Positions 24,919-33,394 of a DNA stretch of 64,000 nt are shown here, piece by piece (position 1 is the stretch's first letter; every line of letters begins with the position of its first letter). The stretch covers positions 2,108,001 through 2,172,000 of the forward strand of contig NZ_CP099546.1 of NCBI RefSeq assembly GCF_023973145.1, given 5' to 3'. Under the pieces are notes generated by a model. It did not search any database. It saw nothing but the letters and a program-made list of their open reading frames with translations, and was not told the DNA's origin. Position numbers and translations under genes: made by a program. This stretch comes from Natronosalvus vescus. GTDB lineage: Archaea > Halobacteriota > Halobacteria > Halobacteriales > Natrialbaceae.

Positions 24919-26529
24919 TCACCCGCGACGGGTCGACTCGAGTTCGATGTCGGCCGCCTCGAGCAAGTCGGCGACCTCCTCGCGTTTCTCCTGGTGCTCG
25001 GCGAGGAACTCCTTCATCAGCTGGGCGGCCTGTTCCTTGCAGTCGCCACAGAGGCGGTCGCCGCCGACGCACTCGTCGTACACCAGCTTCGCGAACTCGT
25101 CGTCGTCGCCGGCCAGCAGGTAGGCGTACAGCTCGTAGACGGGGCACTCGTCGGCCTTCCCGCCGAGTTCTCGCTGGAGTTCGGCCGTCTCCCGGCCGCC
25201 GGTGGTCGCCGCCTTCACCTTGTCGTAGCCGTCCTCGGGGTCGTCGAGCAGCGAGATGTGGCTCGCGGGGATCGAAGAGGACATCTTCCCGCCAGTGAGG
25301 CCGGTCATGAAGCGGTGATAAATGGACGACGGCGGAAGAAAGCCGTAGCCGCCGTTGGCGAGTTCGATCTCCCGGGCCAGCGCCTCGGCCTCGTCGTGTA
25401 CGAGGTCGAACGCGTCGACGTGCTCGTCGAAGACGCGCTTTTCGCCGTCGATGGTCTCGATGAGCGCCGCGAAGGCGTCGTCGGTCGCGCGTCGGTCGAG
25501 GAATCGGGTTCGGGGCCGAAGCGGCTCCATGCCCGCGTTCTCGAGTTTCGAGATGGTGGTGCCGCGGACGTTATCGGGGACGGTCTCGAGAACGTCTTCG
25601 ACGACTCCCTCGACACCGTCCGCGGAAACGGCCTCGCTCTCGGCGTCCGCCAGCCACTCGGCTGCCTCCCCACACCGGGGCAGGTCGGGATCCTCGGCGT
25701 ACGTCTCCCGAGCGTCGTACGCCGCCGCGACGACCTCGAGTTCCGTGTCCGTCGCCTCGAAGCTCGCGTAAGCGGTCGTCACGCCGAAAAACCGCATCCG
25801 CGTGGCGAGGTCGCGAGCCAGCCTGACGTGGGGATCCTGATCCGGGCCGACGGGGATCACCGTCGGTTTGGGCTCCTCGAGCTGCGGGTAGAGGATGTCG
25901 GCCATCTGGGTGACGACCGACTGCATGTGGGCCACGTCGGTCTCGCCGTCGAAGCCGTAGATCGCTCCCAGCTCGGAGAAGTTGGCGTCGATCCCGAGTT
26001 CGAACGCCAGATCCTGCACCTCACGGTTGGTCGACTGGCGGTACAGTGTCCCTTCCTCGGGGTCGAAGCCCAGCGCGAGCAGCGAGAGCAGGTAGTCCCG
26101 GGCGTGTTCGTCGATTTCATCCCAGCTGAGCCCGCGTGCGGCGTGGGCCTCGAGGTCGGCGATCAGCGCGTAGGCGTCCCCGCCCTGCTGTTGGTGCCAG
26201 ATGATCTCGTCGAACACCAGCTTGTGGCCGATGTGGGGATCGCCCGTCGGCATGAACCCCGAGAGGACGGCGAAGGGCTCGTCCTCGGCCATCGCCTCGA
26301 GCACCGGCCGGTAGTCGCGGTGGCCGAAGATGACGCCCCGGCGCATCAGGTAGTGTGGATGGGGAACGTCCTCGAGCAGCTCGTCGAACGTTTCGATCCC
26401 GAACTCCTCGAACAGCTTGCGGTAGTCGGAGACGCTCGAGGAACCCCACGGGTCGAGAGCGACCTCATCAGCCCCTGCAGCCCCTCCATCCGTCAGCGGT
26501 TCCTTCGCTCGCTCGTGGTCTCCGGTCAT
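24919..26529 (-). CDS. trpS: Tryptophan--tRNA ligase
   Basis: 536 residues, class I synthetase. HIGH signature in PTGDPHIGHKLVFDE (residues 99-102) and KMSKS-type loop in TGGKMSSSIPASH. The tryptophan-binding VIPVGPDQDPHVRLARDLA segment is present. It is longer than bacterial TrpRS, with an acidic insertion around residues 280-330 (VSADGVEGVVEDV) and a C-terminal extension containing CVGGDRLCGDCKEQ, four-Cys-like (three cysteines visible), perhaps a metal site. The ATG at 26529 gives MTGDHERAKEPL; the open frame upstream overlaps the next gene and is ignored. Haloarchaeal tRNA-Trp carries an intron, so the EndA gene nearby is functionally related. Confidence 0.95.
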   Translation of the reverse strand: MTGDHERAKEPLTDGGAAGADEVALDPWGSSSVSDYRKLFEEFGIETFDELLEDVPHPHYLMRRGVIFGHRDYRPVLEAMAEDEPFAVLSGFMPTGDPHIGHKLVFDEIIWHQQQGGDAYALIADLEAHAARGLSWDEIDEHARDYLLSLLALGFDPEEGTLYRQSTNREVQDLAFELGIDANFSELGAIYGFDGETDVAHMQSVVTQMADILYPQLEEPKPTVIPVGPDQDPHVRLARDLATRMRFFGVTTAYASFEATDTELEVVAAAYDARETYAEDPDLPRCGEAAEWLADAESEAVSADGVEGVVEDVLETVPDNVRGTTISKLENAGMEPLRPRTRFLDRRATDDAFAALIETIDGEKRVFDEHVDAFDLVHDEAEALAREIELANGGYGFLPPSSIYHRFMTGLTGGKMSSSIPASHISLLDDPEDGYDKVKAATTGGRETAELQRELGGKADECPVYELYAYLLAGDDDEFAKLVYDECVGGDRLCGDCKEQAAQLMKEFLAEHQEKREEVADLLEAADIELESTRRG

Positions 26530-26626
26530 TAGTCCGGAGTGGCGCCCGGGCGCGCAAAAACCTTCGCTTCCGCGTCGCTCGCTCCCGACCCCATCCGACC
26601 GCCGCCACTCGTTCAGCGCGCTCAGA

Positions 26627-28684
26627 TCACGGTCGAAACTCGAGCCGAAGGCCACCGTCTGCCCCTCCTGTGGCGTCGACCGTCCAGCCGAAGGCATCCG
26701 CGACTCGCTCGACGATCGCCAGACCTAAACCGGTTCCCTCGGTTCTCGCGGAGTGTCCGTACTCGAATATTCGCTCGTACTCCTCGGGCGGAACGCCTGG
26801 CCCATCGTCGGTCACGGAGAATCCGCCCGACTGGAGGGGCTCGACCCGAACCGTCACCGAGTCGCCACCGTGGATAACGGCGTTGTCGAAGACGTTCTCG
26901 AGCAGTTCGCGAAACGGCCCTGGTGTAGCCCGCACCGATCCCAGGTCGGACGACAGTTCGAGGCTCGCATCCGCGGTGTCGACCGTCTCCCAGGCCCGCT
27001 CTGCCGTGGTGCCGACGGCGACCCACTCGAGGGCCGCCTCGTCGATGTCGGCCCGAACCAGCGTCAACACGTCGTCGATGAGGTCGTCCATGCGCTCGAG
27101 TGACTCCTCGATCGCCTCGAGGTACTCGTTGTCACTGACACCGGTCTCTTTGTGAAGTTCGAGATTCCCTTTTGCGACCGAGAGCGGATTCCGAAGGTCG
27201 TGTGAGACGATCGCGGAAAACATCTCGAGGTGCTCGTTCGACGTCCGTAAGTCAGTCACCAGCTGCTCGAGTTCTCGCTGGTACTGATGGCGCTCGATCG
27301 CCGCTGCGAGCACGGTAGCGATCGTTTTGACGAATCTGACGTCCTCCTCGGCGAACGTCCGCCGATCGTGGTCGTGGACGCCGAGAATCCCCCACGGGTC
27401 ATCGAGCGGGCCAATGATGGTGCTGACACCGCTCCGAACCTCGTGGCTGGTTAGTAGTTCGGGCCCGTTGAATCGGGGTTCCGACTCGAGATCCTCGACG
27501 ACGATCGGCTGGTTGTGCAACAGCGTGTACGACGCCTGTGAGTCCGCGTCGGTGGCCGAGACCGTCGCCTCGCCGACGACCCCATCGTCCCATCCGACAC
27601 CGTGTCTGAGTGCCAACTCCTCGCCACCCTCCTCGAGGTCGAGTACTTTGGCGTATTCGCTGTCGAGAATCGTCGCCACCTGGGAAACCGCCTCGTCCAT
27701 GAGTTCGTCGATATGGTCGCTCTCGAGGGCCAGTTGCCCCAGATCAGCGACGACCTGTTGCTGGGTCGCTCGTTGCTCGAGTTCCCGTTCCCGCTCGGTT
27801 CGTTCGAGGGCCGCGGTCGCGTTTTCCGCTAAAATCCGGACGAATCGAACGTCGTCGACGGTGAACGCTTGCGGCTCGGTGGCGACGATGCCAAGCACGC
27901 CGTACGTGCTGAGCGGCCAGATCAGACCCGACGACATTGGGTTCGCGGGATCGCTGAGAACGTCGCTCTCGTCGATTCGGCACACCTCGAGTCCGTCGGC
28001 GTCTGCCATCGGCGTGTCGGTCGATTCGTCGAAGCCGATCGGGTTCTGCGTCCCGAACGCGGTACCCGCCAACGACCCGTCGAACGGAATCACCGGGGGG
28101 ATCCCGCCGTGCGCCTCCCGTTCGTCCGTCGTCGCGACGACCTCGAAGTGGCTGGCGCGTTCGTCGTACCGGAAGACGGTCGTCAGCGGTTGTTCGAGCA
28201 GGGTACTCGCCGATTCGACGGTTGCTTCAGCGATCTCTAGCGGCGTCGAGGCACGAAAGAGAATCGGTGTCGCCGTCTGAATCGCCCGTAAGATCGCCTC
28301 CCGTCGGCGTCTGGCTACCACTCGTTCGACGTGTTCGACCAGAGCGTCGACTGCGTGTGACGGAAACGTCACCGGCTCGTAAGGCAGTTCGATACTGCCG
28401 TCCGTTTTACCCGTTGTGGTGTGTGAACCACCATAACGGACGACTGCACACGAGGGATCGTTCACCTGGAGCCACTCGAGCAGGGCAGCCTGATCGTGCT
28501 CGGACACGCATCCATCGACGACGAGACAGTCCACGCCCCCGCCCTCGAGTCGATCGAGTGCCCCCTCGACCCTCCGCTCGTGATCGATTCCATCGCTGGA
28601 GAGACAGTTCTCGAGGGCGTCGCGACCGTCGGTGTTCGCCCCGACGATCAACACATCTGGAAGTCCACGGAGATCCGTCTCCAT
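26627..28684 (-). CDS. Sensor histidine kinase with pseudo-receiver and two GAF domains
   Basis: 685 residues, no membrane segment, so a cytosolic sensor. Order: a receiver-like domain (1-120; VLIVGANTDGRDALENCL, DCLVVDG with the phosphoacceptor-position Asp, but ELPYEP where the conserved Lys should be), GAF (about 140-300), second GAF (about 310-460; SQVATILDSEYAKVLDLEEG), HisKA with SAIVSHDLRNPLSVAKGNLE (phospho-His), and HATPase_c with N box NVFDNAVIHGG, G1 DDGPGVPPE and G2 GTGLGLAIV. The N-terminal part resembles haloarchaeal HoxA-like hybrid regulators. No adjacent response regulator or HTH gene; target unknown. Confidence 0.9.
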   Translation of the reverse strand: METDLRGLPDVLIVGANTDGRDALENCLSSDGIDHERRVEGALDRLEGGGVDCLVVDGCVSEHDQAALLEWLQVNDPSCAVVRYGGSHTTTGKTDGSIELPYEPVTFPSHAVDALVEHVERVVARRRREAILRAIQTATPILFRASTPLEIAEATVESASTLLEQPLTTVFRYDERASHFEVVATTDEREAHGGIPPVIPFDGSLAGTAFGTQNPIGFDESTDTPMADADGLEVCRIDESDVLSDPANPMSSGLIWPLSTYGVLGIVATEPQAFTVDDVRFVRILAENATAALERTERERELEQRATQQQVVADLGQLALESDHIDELMDEAVSQVATILDSEYAKVLDLEEGGEELALRHGVGWDDGVVGEATVSATDADSQASYTLLHNQPIVVEDLESEPRFNGPELLTSHEVRSGVSTIIGPLDDPWGILGVHDHDRRTFAEEDVRFVKTIATVLAAAIERHQYQRELEQLVTDLRTSNEHLEMFSAIVSHDLRNPLSVAKGNLELHKETGVSDNEYLEAIEESLERMDDLIDDVLTLVRADIDEAALEWVAVGTTAERAWETVDTADASLELSSDLGSVRATPGPFRELLENVFDNAVIHGGDSVTVRVEPLQSGGFSVTDDGPGVPPEEYERIFEYGHSARTEGTGLGLAIVERVADAFGWTVDATGGADGGLRLEFRP

Positions 28685-28757
28685 TGGATCACTGTTGGAT
28701 TACGGACAGAAATACGTTCGTGTCTCTGCATCGACGCAGTGGGGCGCTGTCGATCAT

Positions 28758-29795
28758 TCAGGGCGTCAACCGCTCGAACGACCACCACTCGACCTCACCA
28801 TCCTCGACGAGCGCGAACACCATCGTCTTCCGGACGCCGTGGGCCAATCGAACGTCGAGGGAGAGATCCCGTGGCTCGAACACGTGATCGGCCGGTAGTA
28901 CCCGGATCAACAACTCGGAGTGGCCCAGATCGTCGACCGACTCCACGTCCGCGTACGTTCGAAAGTCAGCCCCGAACTTGTAGCCCGTCTTCGGAACGAT
29001 GCCTGCTTCCCGCAGCAGGCGATAGACCGTCAGCCGCCGGTCGAACCGATCGCCTTCGACAGTCCGCCCACGCTCGAGGATCGCCTCGGCCTCGAGGTCG
29101 ATCGCCCCTGCCTCCGCGAGGTGGGCCGCTTCGAGGAGCGAACACTGTAGTGTTGGCCGGTCGTACTCCCGACCCTCGAGGGGCTGTCCGTAAAACGTTC
29201 GCTCGTACAGCTCCAGCGGTGGCTCCCAGAGGACGACGCGGTCGGCGAGCAAGTCGGCGTCGACGCCGGTTGGAAGTCCGGACGCGCTCGTGCCGGACAC
29301 GTTGGGCTTGCTCACCTCGAAGTACGTAATTTCGCTTTCCTCGTCGACGACGGCGAGCGCGCCCGACTCGAGCGTCGCCGCGGGAACGTCCGTTCGCTCG
29401 CCGACGACGCGAAGGGCGTACTCGAGTTCGCCATCGCCGGGGCCTTTCCCGCGGGGAAAGACGGCGAACTCGGCAGCGGGCGGGTCGTCGACCCACGGCT
29501 CGCGTGCCGGTGAGAGGTAGAACCCCCGCGACCGGAGGTCGGCGTAGACGAGAAATCGCACGCCGAAGGCTGATCCCGGCTCGCGGGCGAGAAACCCCCG
29601 AAAGTCGAGGCGCTCGCCGTCGTCGATCACGGCGGCCAGGTCGTCGCGATACAGGAGGTGGGCGGCTTCGACCGGCGCGAGGGCAATCTCGTTGCCCGAA
29701 AGCGGGTAGCCGTAACCGCGTGCGTCGTGAAACCGCTGGCGTGCGTCGCCACCGACGTGGACGCCGTCGCCGTCGAACCGACCCTCGAGTTCCAT
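28758..29795 (-). CDS. endA: tRNA-splicing endonuclease (homodimeric, tandem-repeat type)
   Basis: 345 residues, the size of the alpha2 archaeal enzyme in which the catalytic unit is duplicated. It cuts the bulge-helix-bulge at tRNA and rRNA introns. The C-terminal active repeat shows TGYKFGADFRTYADVES (catalytic Tyr), LGHSELLIRVLP (His) and AHGVRKTMVFALV (Lys). The N-terminal repeat has a matching but inactive layout (FGVRFLVYADLRSRGFYLSP), with the residues for structure only. Starts MELEGRFDGDGVHVGG at 29795; upstream frame is Arg-rich. It is 77 bases from the next gene on the same strand. Confidence 0.95.
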   Translation of the reverse strand: MELEGRFDGDGVHVGGDARQRFHDARGYGYPLSGNEIALAPVEAAHLLYRDDLAAVIDDGERLDFRGFLAREPGSAFGVRFLVYADLRSRGFYLSPAREPWVDDPPAAEFAVFPRGKGPGDGELEYALRVVGERTDVPAATLESGALAVVDEESEITYFEVSKPNVSGTSASGLPTGVDADLLADRVVLWEPPLELYERTFYGQPLEGREYDRPTLQCSLLEAAHLAEAGAIDLEAEAILERGRTVEGDRFDRRLTVYRLLREAGIVPKTGYKFGADFRTYADVESVDDLGHSELLIRVLPADHVFEPRDLSLDVRLAHGVRKTMVFALVEDGEVEWWSFERLTP

Positions 29796-29871
29796 ACCTG
29801 CAGGTCTCGAGCCGTGCACAAAGCGCCTGCGGATCGACTCGCGTGGCTGGCGTCCGCTGGATGGTGACCGC

Positions 29872-30654
29872 TCACCGGTCGGCAACCGCTCGAGCCTCGG
29901 CGTTCTTATCGTCTCGAGCGTCCTGGAACCGATCGCACGTCGCGTCCAGACATCGGGTGCCGGTCGTCGTCTCGAATGTCGGCAGGCCGCAGGCACACTC
30001 GCCGTCGACGACACCGGTCGGGATCACGAAGCCGGTCTCGCAGTCGGGGTAGTGCTCACAGCCGGCGATGAGGCCGCCCCGGCGGAGGATCAGGAGGTCG
30101 CCGTCACAGTTGGGACAGTCCCACTCGCGGTCGAACGCCTCGTGGACGGCATCGCCCAGGGACTCACACCGCCGGTCGAGACAGACGTGGAACGCGAGTC
30201 CGCGCTCGACGCGCATCCGCGGGAGCCCACACTCACAGCGGTCGTCGCGGATCGTCGCGTCCCGGGGAATGGCGTAGCGGTCGCCACAGCCCACGCAGTG
30301 GATGCCGTTCGAGCGGACGAGCACGCTGGTACAGTCGTCGTTCGGACAGTCGCCGACGGGGACGCCGGCGCTCGAGGCCGGATAGCTGGCGAACCCATCC
30401 TGGTCGTGGGCGGCGATCCGGAGGATCTGGGTGTCCTTTTTCGCGACGAGGGTGAAGCCGTCGGCACGGTCGCTCGAGACGCTGTCGGCGCGGGTGAGCC
30501 AGGCGACGGGCTGGTAGCCGTCGACGTCGTGGACGAGGACGGTGTTGTCGGGCTTGACGATGGTCGTGATGCGGCCGCGGTACTCCTCTCGGTCGGTGCC
30601 GTCGGCGATGACGGTGCAGTCGCCGGCGAGGACGCGAATCGTGTCGGCTGGCAT
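29872..30654 (-). CDS. NucS N-terminal-like domain fused to topoisomerase-type zinc fingers
   Basis: 260 residues. The N-terminal 75 residues resemble the DNA-binding domain of endonuclease NucS/EndoMS: RVLAGDCTVIADG, EYRGRITTIVKPDNTVLVHD and GYQPVAWLT. Instead of the RecB-like nuclease domain, the rest is a string of Cys motifs: CPNDDC..CVGC, CECG...CLDRRC, CPNCDGDLLILRRGGLIAGC with EHYPDCETGF (topoisomerase C4 zinc finger) and CACG...CLDATC. It is thus likely a single-stranded or mismatch DNA-binding protein without cleavage. The ATG at 30654 has a TATA box 27 bases upstream. Adjacent to endA. Confidence 0.8.
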   Translation of the reverse strand: MPADTIRVLAGDCTVIADGTDREEYRGRITTIVKPDNTVLVHDVDGYQPVAWLTRADSVSSDRADGFTLVAKKDTQILRIAAHDQDGFASYPASSAGVPVGDCPNDDCTSVLVRSNGIHCVGCGDRYAIPRDATIRDDRCECGLPRMRVERGLAFHVCLDRRCESLGDAVHEAFDREWDCPNCDGDLLILRRGGLIAGCEHYPDCETGFVIPTGVVDGECACGLPTFETTTGTRCLDATCDRFQDARDDKNAEARAVADR

Positions 30655-30676
30655 GGGTGGTCTGGCCGCGTCTCCG

Positions 30677-30684
30677 TATATAAA
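30677..30684 (-). promoter_or_regulatory. TATA box of the NucS-N/zinc-finger gene
   Basis: tttatata on the minus strand, centred 27 bases before ATG 30654, giving a leaderless mRNA and fixing this start against the long upstream open frame. Confidence 0.7.
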
Positions 30685-30756
30685 CCCTCGAGCGTGAGTC
30701 GAGATTCTCAGGGCTGAACCCGAACGCCTTTGAGCGAGCAATCGGAACCCACAGGT

Positions 30757-31323
30757 ATGACCGAGCGCACGGCTGCGGATCGGATTGCGTACCGGCGTGA
30801 GAACGCCGTCGATCCGGAAACGTTTCTGCTCGAGGCCGATGCGGTTACCCGAACCGAGGACGGAACGAATCTCCAGTTCACCGACGCGTTCCAGCGAGCA
30901 GTCAACACCAAACTCGAGACCGTCGATGAATCCGGGGTCGATTCCCATCACATTGCGGCGCTGTTCGGTGTCGACGTCGAGGCCGTTTCGCGTGTCGACC
31001 GACCGACGCCCGCGTTCAAAATCCGTCACACGATCCGCAACTGGTCATCGGACGCAGCGTTGCTCGTCGACGTTGCGGTCGACTGCGTGCTCAGGGAACA
31101 AACCGCGGAGTGGGACGACGTCCCGGGCCGCCAGCGATATCGGATCTTGCAGTCGCTACGTCTCTTCCAGGAGGAGTGTCCGTTCTGTGCTGGCACCGTC
31201 GTAATGGGCGACCCAGGCTCCCGACCGACGCCTACCGGGGAGCAGGAACTCACACCTGTCGTCTGTGACGCCTGTGACCGGCTGTTCGCCGAATTCGTTC
31301 CAGGATCGGTTCCGACGAAGTGA
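30757..31323 (+). CDS. Conserved-looking unknown protein with C-terminal zinc ribbon
   Basis: 188 residues, not recognised as a named family. A helical N-terminal region (TAADRIAYRRENAVDPETF; FTDAFQRAVNTKLETVD; ALFGVDVEAVSRVDRPTPA) ends in a zinc ribbon with CPFCAGTVVMGD and VVCDACDRLFAEFVPG (CxxC...CxxC). It may bind nucleic acid or act as a regulator. Start MTERTAADRIAYRRE at 30757 is chosen; the frame opens at 30730. Divergent from the NucS-like gene with 102 bases between them. Confidence 0.65.
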   Translation: MTERTAADRIAYRRENAVDPETFLLEADAVTRTEDGTNLQFTDAFQRAVNTKLETVDESGVDSHHIAALFGVDVEAVSRVDRPTPAFKIRHTIRNWSSDAALLVDVAVDCVLREQTAEWDDVPGRQRYRILQSLRLFQEECPFCAGTVVMGDPGSRPTPTGEQELTPVVCDACDRLFAEFVPGSVPTK

Positions 31324-31340
31324 CCCGACGGGCGTGTCTC

Positions 31341-31375
31341 GGTACGCTCGTCAGTAGTCCTGGTACGCTCGTCAG
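31341..31375. repeat. 14-bp direct repeat
   Basis: ggtacgctcgtcag occurs at 31341-31354 and 31362-31375 (period 21, two helical turns), in the short gap between two convergent genes. Confidence 0.8.
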
Positions 31376-31426
31376 AGTTCGCAACCTCGAGTTCCCGCAC
31401 ACCATCGATTCACGAACAGGGCCGAC

Positions 31427-31963
31427 TCAGGGTTCGATGTGGACTGTCGTCTCGTCGTAGAGAGCAGCGCCGACCGGGTCGTCGACGTTGATCGCCGCAC
31501 TGATCGTGTACGTTCCCGGCTCCGCTGGCTCCCACTCGCGTTTTCCCGTTCGAAACAGCTGTGACCACTGTTTTCGGAACGTCACGCGTTCGCCACGAGT
31601 GAAGTTGAACTCGCCCGCTTCGTCCGGTGGGTTTCGAAGCTGAACGTGTGAAGCCTCTTCGTGGTCGTCGACGTGCCACGACCAGAGCAACGGCGACTGC
31701 GTCCTGACGGTAATCGGTATCGGAAGCCGATTTCGCATCGTCACGCGAAACGGGATCGTCGCCCCCGACTCGTAGGTCGATTGTGGGATGGAGACGTCGA
31801 CGGAAATGGCCCGATGGCGAACCCAGTGTGGGATCAACCGCTTGCTCCAGGCGGAGCCGTTCACCGAACGCATCGACTGCGGTCGAAAGAACTCCTCCTC
31901 ACCGGGTTTGAAGGGATCCGTGTCGTCCCGAGAGACCGCCCGCGAGTCGTAAATCCGGCGCAT
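31427..31963 (-). CDS. Unknown protein with BsuPI-like beta-sandwich
   Basis: 178 residues. From about residue 55 it has the pattern of an immunoglobulin-like, BsuPI/intracellular proteinase inhibitor-related sandwich: SVDVSIPQSTYESGATIPF, FRVTMRNRLPIPITVRT, FTRGERVTFRKQWSQL and PGTYTISAAINVDDP. The N-terminal part is basic/aromatic (MRRIYDSRAVSRDD; WSKRLIPHWVRHRA) with no signal peptide. No function is known. Start MRRIYDS at 31963, with an in-frame ATG four codons earlier. It sits downstream of the ABC transporter operon on the same strand order (49 bases from the dppF start region's gene end), possibly independent. Confidence 0.55.
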   Translation of the reverse strand: MRRIYDSRAVSRDDTDPFKPGEEEFFRPQSMRSVNGSAWSKRLIPHWVRHRAISVDVSIPQSTYESGATIPFRVTMRNRLPIPITVRTQSPLLWSWHVDDHEEASHVQLRNPPDEAGEFNFTRGERVTFRKQWSQLFRTGKREWEPAEPGTYTISAAINVDDPVGAALYDETTVHIEP

Positions 31964-32011
31964 AACCAGTACCAAGCGGCCCTGCCGACAAAACGATTTC
32001 GAGAGCGGTGA

Positions 32012-33394
32012 TCAGTCGTCAGCGACGGCGTCGGAACGTCCATCGGCGCTCGTTGCGTGCTCGGCTACACCGTCGTCGAACAGGAGACAGGCGATTTCGT
32101 GGGTCTCGCTGCGTGACACGGGTTCGGGAACTGTCTCCTCACATGGGGACGTAAAGGCGTCTTCGAGCACTGCGGCCGCGCCTTCGATGTCGTCTTTCCT
32201 GAGTCGATCGACCGATCGATTGAGAACGGTCTCTGCCTCGGGATCGGGTAACGGTGACGGCAGGCCGAACTCCTCACGCACCCGGCTCTCGAACGCCGAC
32301 GCGGAAAGATCGAGGGCCTCGCCGTCGGTCGCTTCACCTTCTTCGGTGAGCGTGATCACGTTCGTTACCGACTCCGCGTCGTCGACACGAAGGCGATAAT
32401 CGAGCACCGATCGCCACGTTGTCTGATCGAGATCCACTGCGGCCGGTTGAATCACGTCCGGACAACGCGTGTGAAACCGACAGCCACTCGGCGGGTTCAG
32501 CGGTGACGGGACGTCACCCTCGAGGAGGATCTTCTCACCCTCCCAGAGCGGATCGGGCTCTGGGATCGCTGACAGCAACGCCTCCGTGTATGGATGCGAG
32601 GGCGAGGCGAAGATCTCCTCGGTCGTTCCGACTTCGGCGAACTCGCCGAGATACATCACGGCAATCCGATCGGAGATGTGCTCGACGACGCTCAGGTCGT
32701 GAGCGATGAAGATGTACGAGAGGCCGAACTCCTCCTGGAGATCCTCGAGTAAGTTCAGAATCTGGGCCTGGACACTGACGTCGAGTGCACTCACCGGTTC
32801 GTCACAGATGATGATCTCGGGATCGACCGCCAGTGCGCGAGCGATACCGATACGCTGGCGCTGACCGCCGGAGAACTCGTGTGGATACCGGTGAGTGTGA
32901 CTCGGGTTGAGTCCGACGGTCTCGAGCAACTCCTGTACCCGTGCGTCACGGTCGTTTTCGTCACCGATGTCGTGAATATTGAGCGGTTCCTTGATGATCT
33001 CACCGATGGTCAATCGCGGGTTGAGACTCGAGAACGGATCCTGGAAGATGTACTGAATGTCGGTTCGCAGGCTTCGCAGTCGTTTACTCGAGACTTCGAT
33101 GAGGTCGATCTCCTCGTCCATCCCTGCGTCCGATGTGGACGACCCTTCCTGTGGATAGTAGTAGACCGATCCGTCGGTCGGCTCGATGAGACGTAACATC
33201 GCCCGGCCGAGGCTGGTTTTCCCACACCCACTTTCGCCGACAACACCGAGTGTCTCACCCGGATACAGCTCGAGGTCGATGCCGTCGACGGCCTTGACCC
33301 AGTGTGAGCGACCCAGGAGGTTGTCGATGAAACTACTGCTCGACTGGTAGTACTTCGTCAGCCCCGTCGTTCGGAGGATCGGTTCGTCACTCAT
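32012..33394 (-). CDS. dppF: Oligo/dipeptide ABC transporter ATPase, OppF/DppF type, with C-terminal extension
   Basis: 460 residues, about 120 longer than usual. Walker A GVVGESGCGKTSLGRAML, Q-loop FQDPFSSLNPRLTIGEI, signature SGGQRQRIGIARALA and Walker B IIICDEPVSALDVSVQ. The oligopeptide-type C-terminal motif GCRFHTRCPDV is present, but then about 140 residues follow (SVLDYRLRVDDAES... AAAVLEDAFTSPCEE) with a CLLFDDG near the end. This extension seems to interrupt the usual short Cys-rich tail. Starts eight bases inside the dppD 3' end (ATG 33394). Last gene of the operon. Confidence 0.93.
   Translation of the reverse strand: MSDEPILRTTGLTKYYQSSSSFIDNLLGRSHWVKAVDGIDLELYPGETLGVVGESGCGKTSLGRAMLRLIEPTDGSVYYYPQEGSSTSDAGMDEEIDLIEVSSKRLRSLRTDIQYIFQDPFSSLNPRLTIGEIIKEPLNIHDIGDENDRDARVQELLETVGLNPSHTHRYPHEFSGGQRQRIGIARALAVDPEIIICDEPVSALDVSVQAQILNLLEDLQEEFGLSYIFIAHDLSVVEHISDRIAVMYLGEFAEVGTTEEIFASPSHPYTEALLSAIPEPDPLWEGEKILLEGDVPSPLNPPSGCRFHTRCPDVIQPAAVDLDQTTWRSVLDYRLRVDDAESVTNVITLTEEGEATDGEALDLSASAFESRVREEFGLPSPLPDPEAETVLNRSVDRLRKDDIEGAAAVLEDAFTSPCEETVPEPVSRSETHEIACLLFDDGVAEHATSADGRSDAVADD

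Noticed and set aside
24010-26532. 840-codon open frame on the plus strand across trpS and its neighbour
   Set aside because: It is the antisense shadow of trpS and of the unknown protein; the translation is rich in Arg/Val/Gly/Asp with no domain, and the minus strand has clear synthetase motifs.
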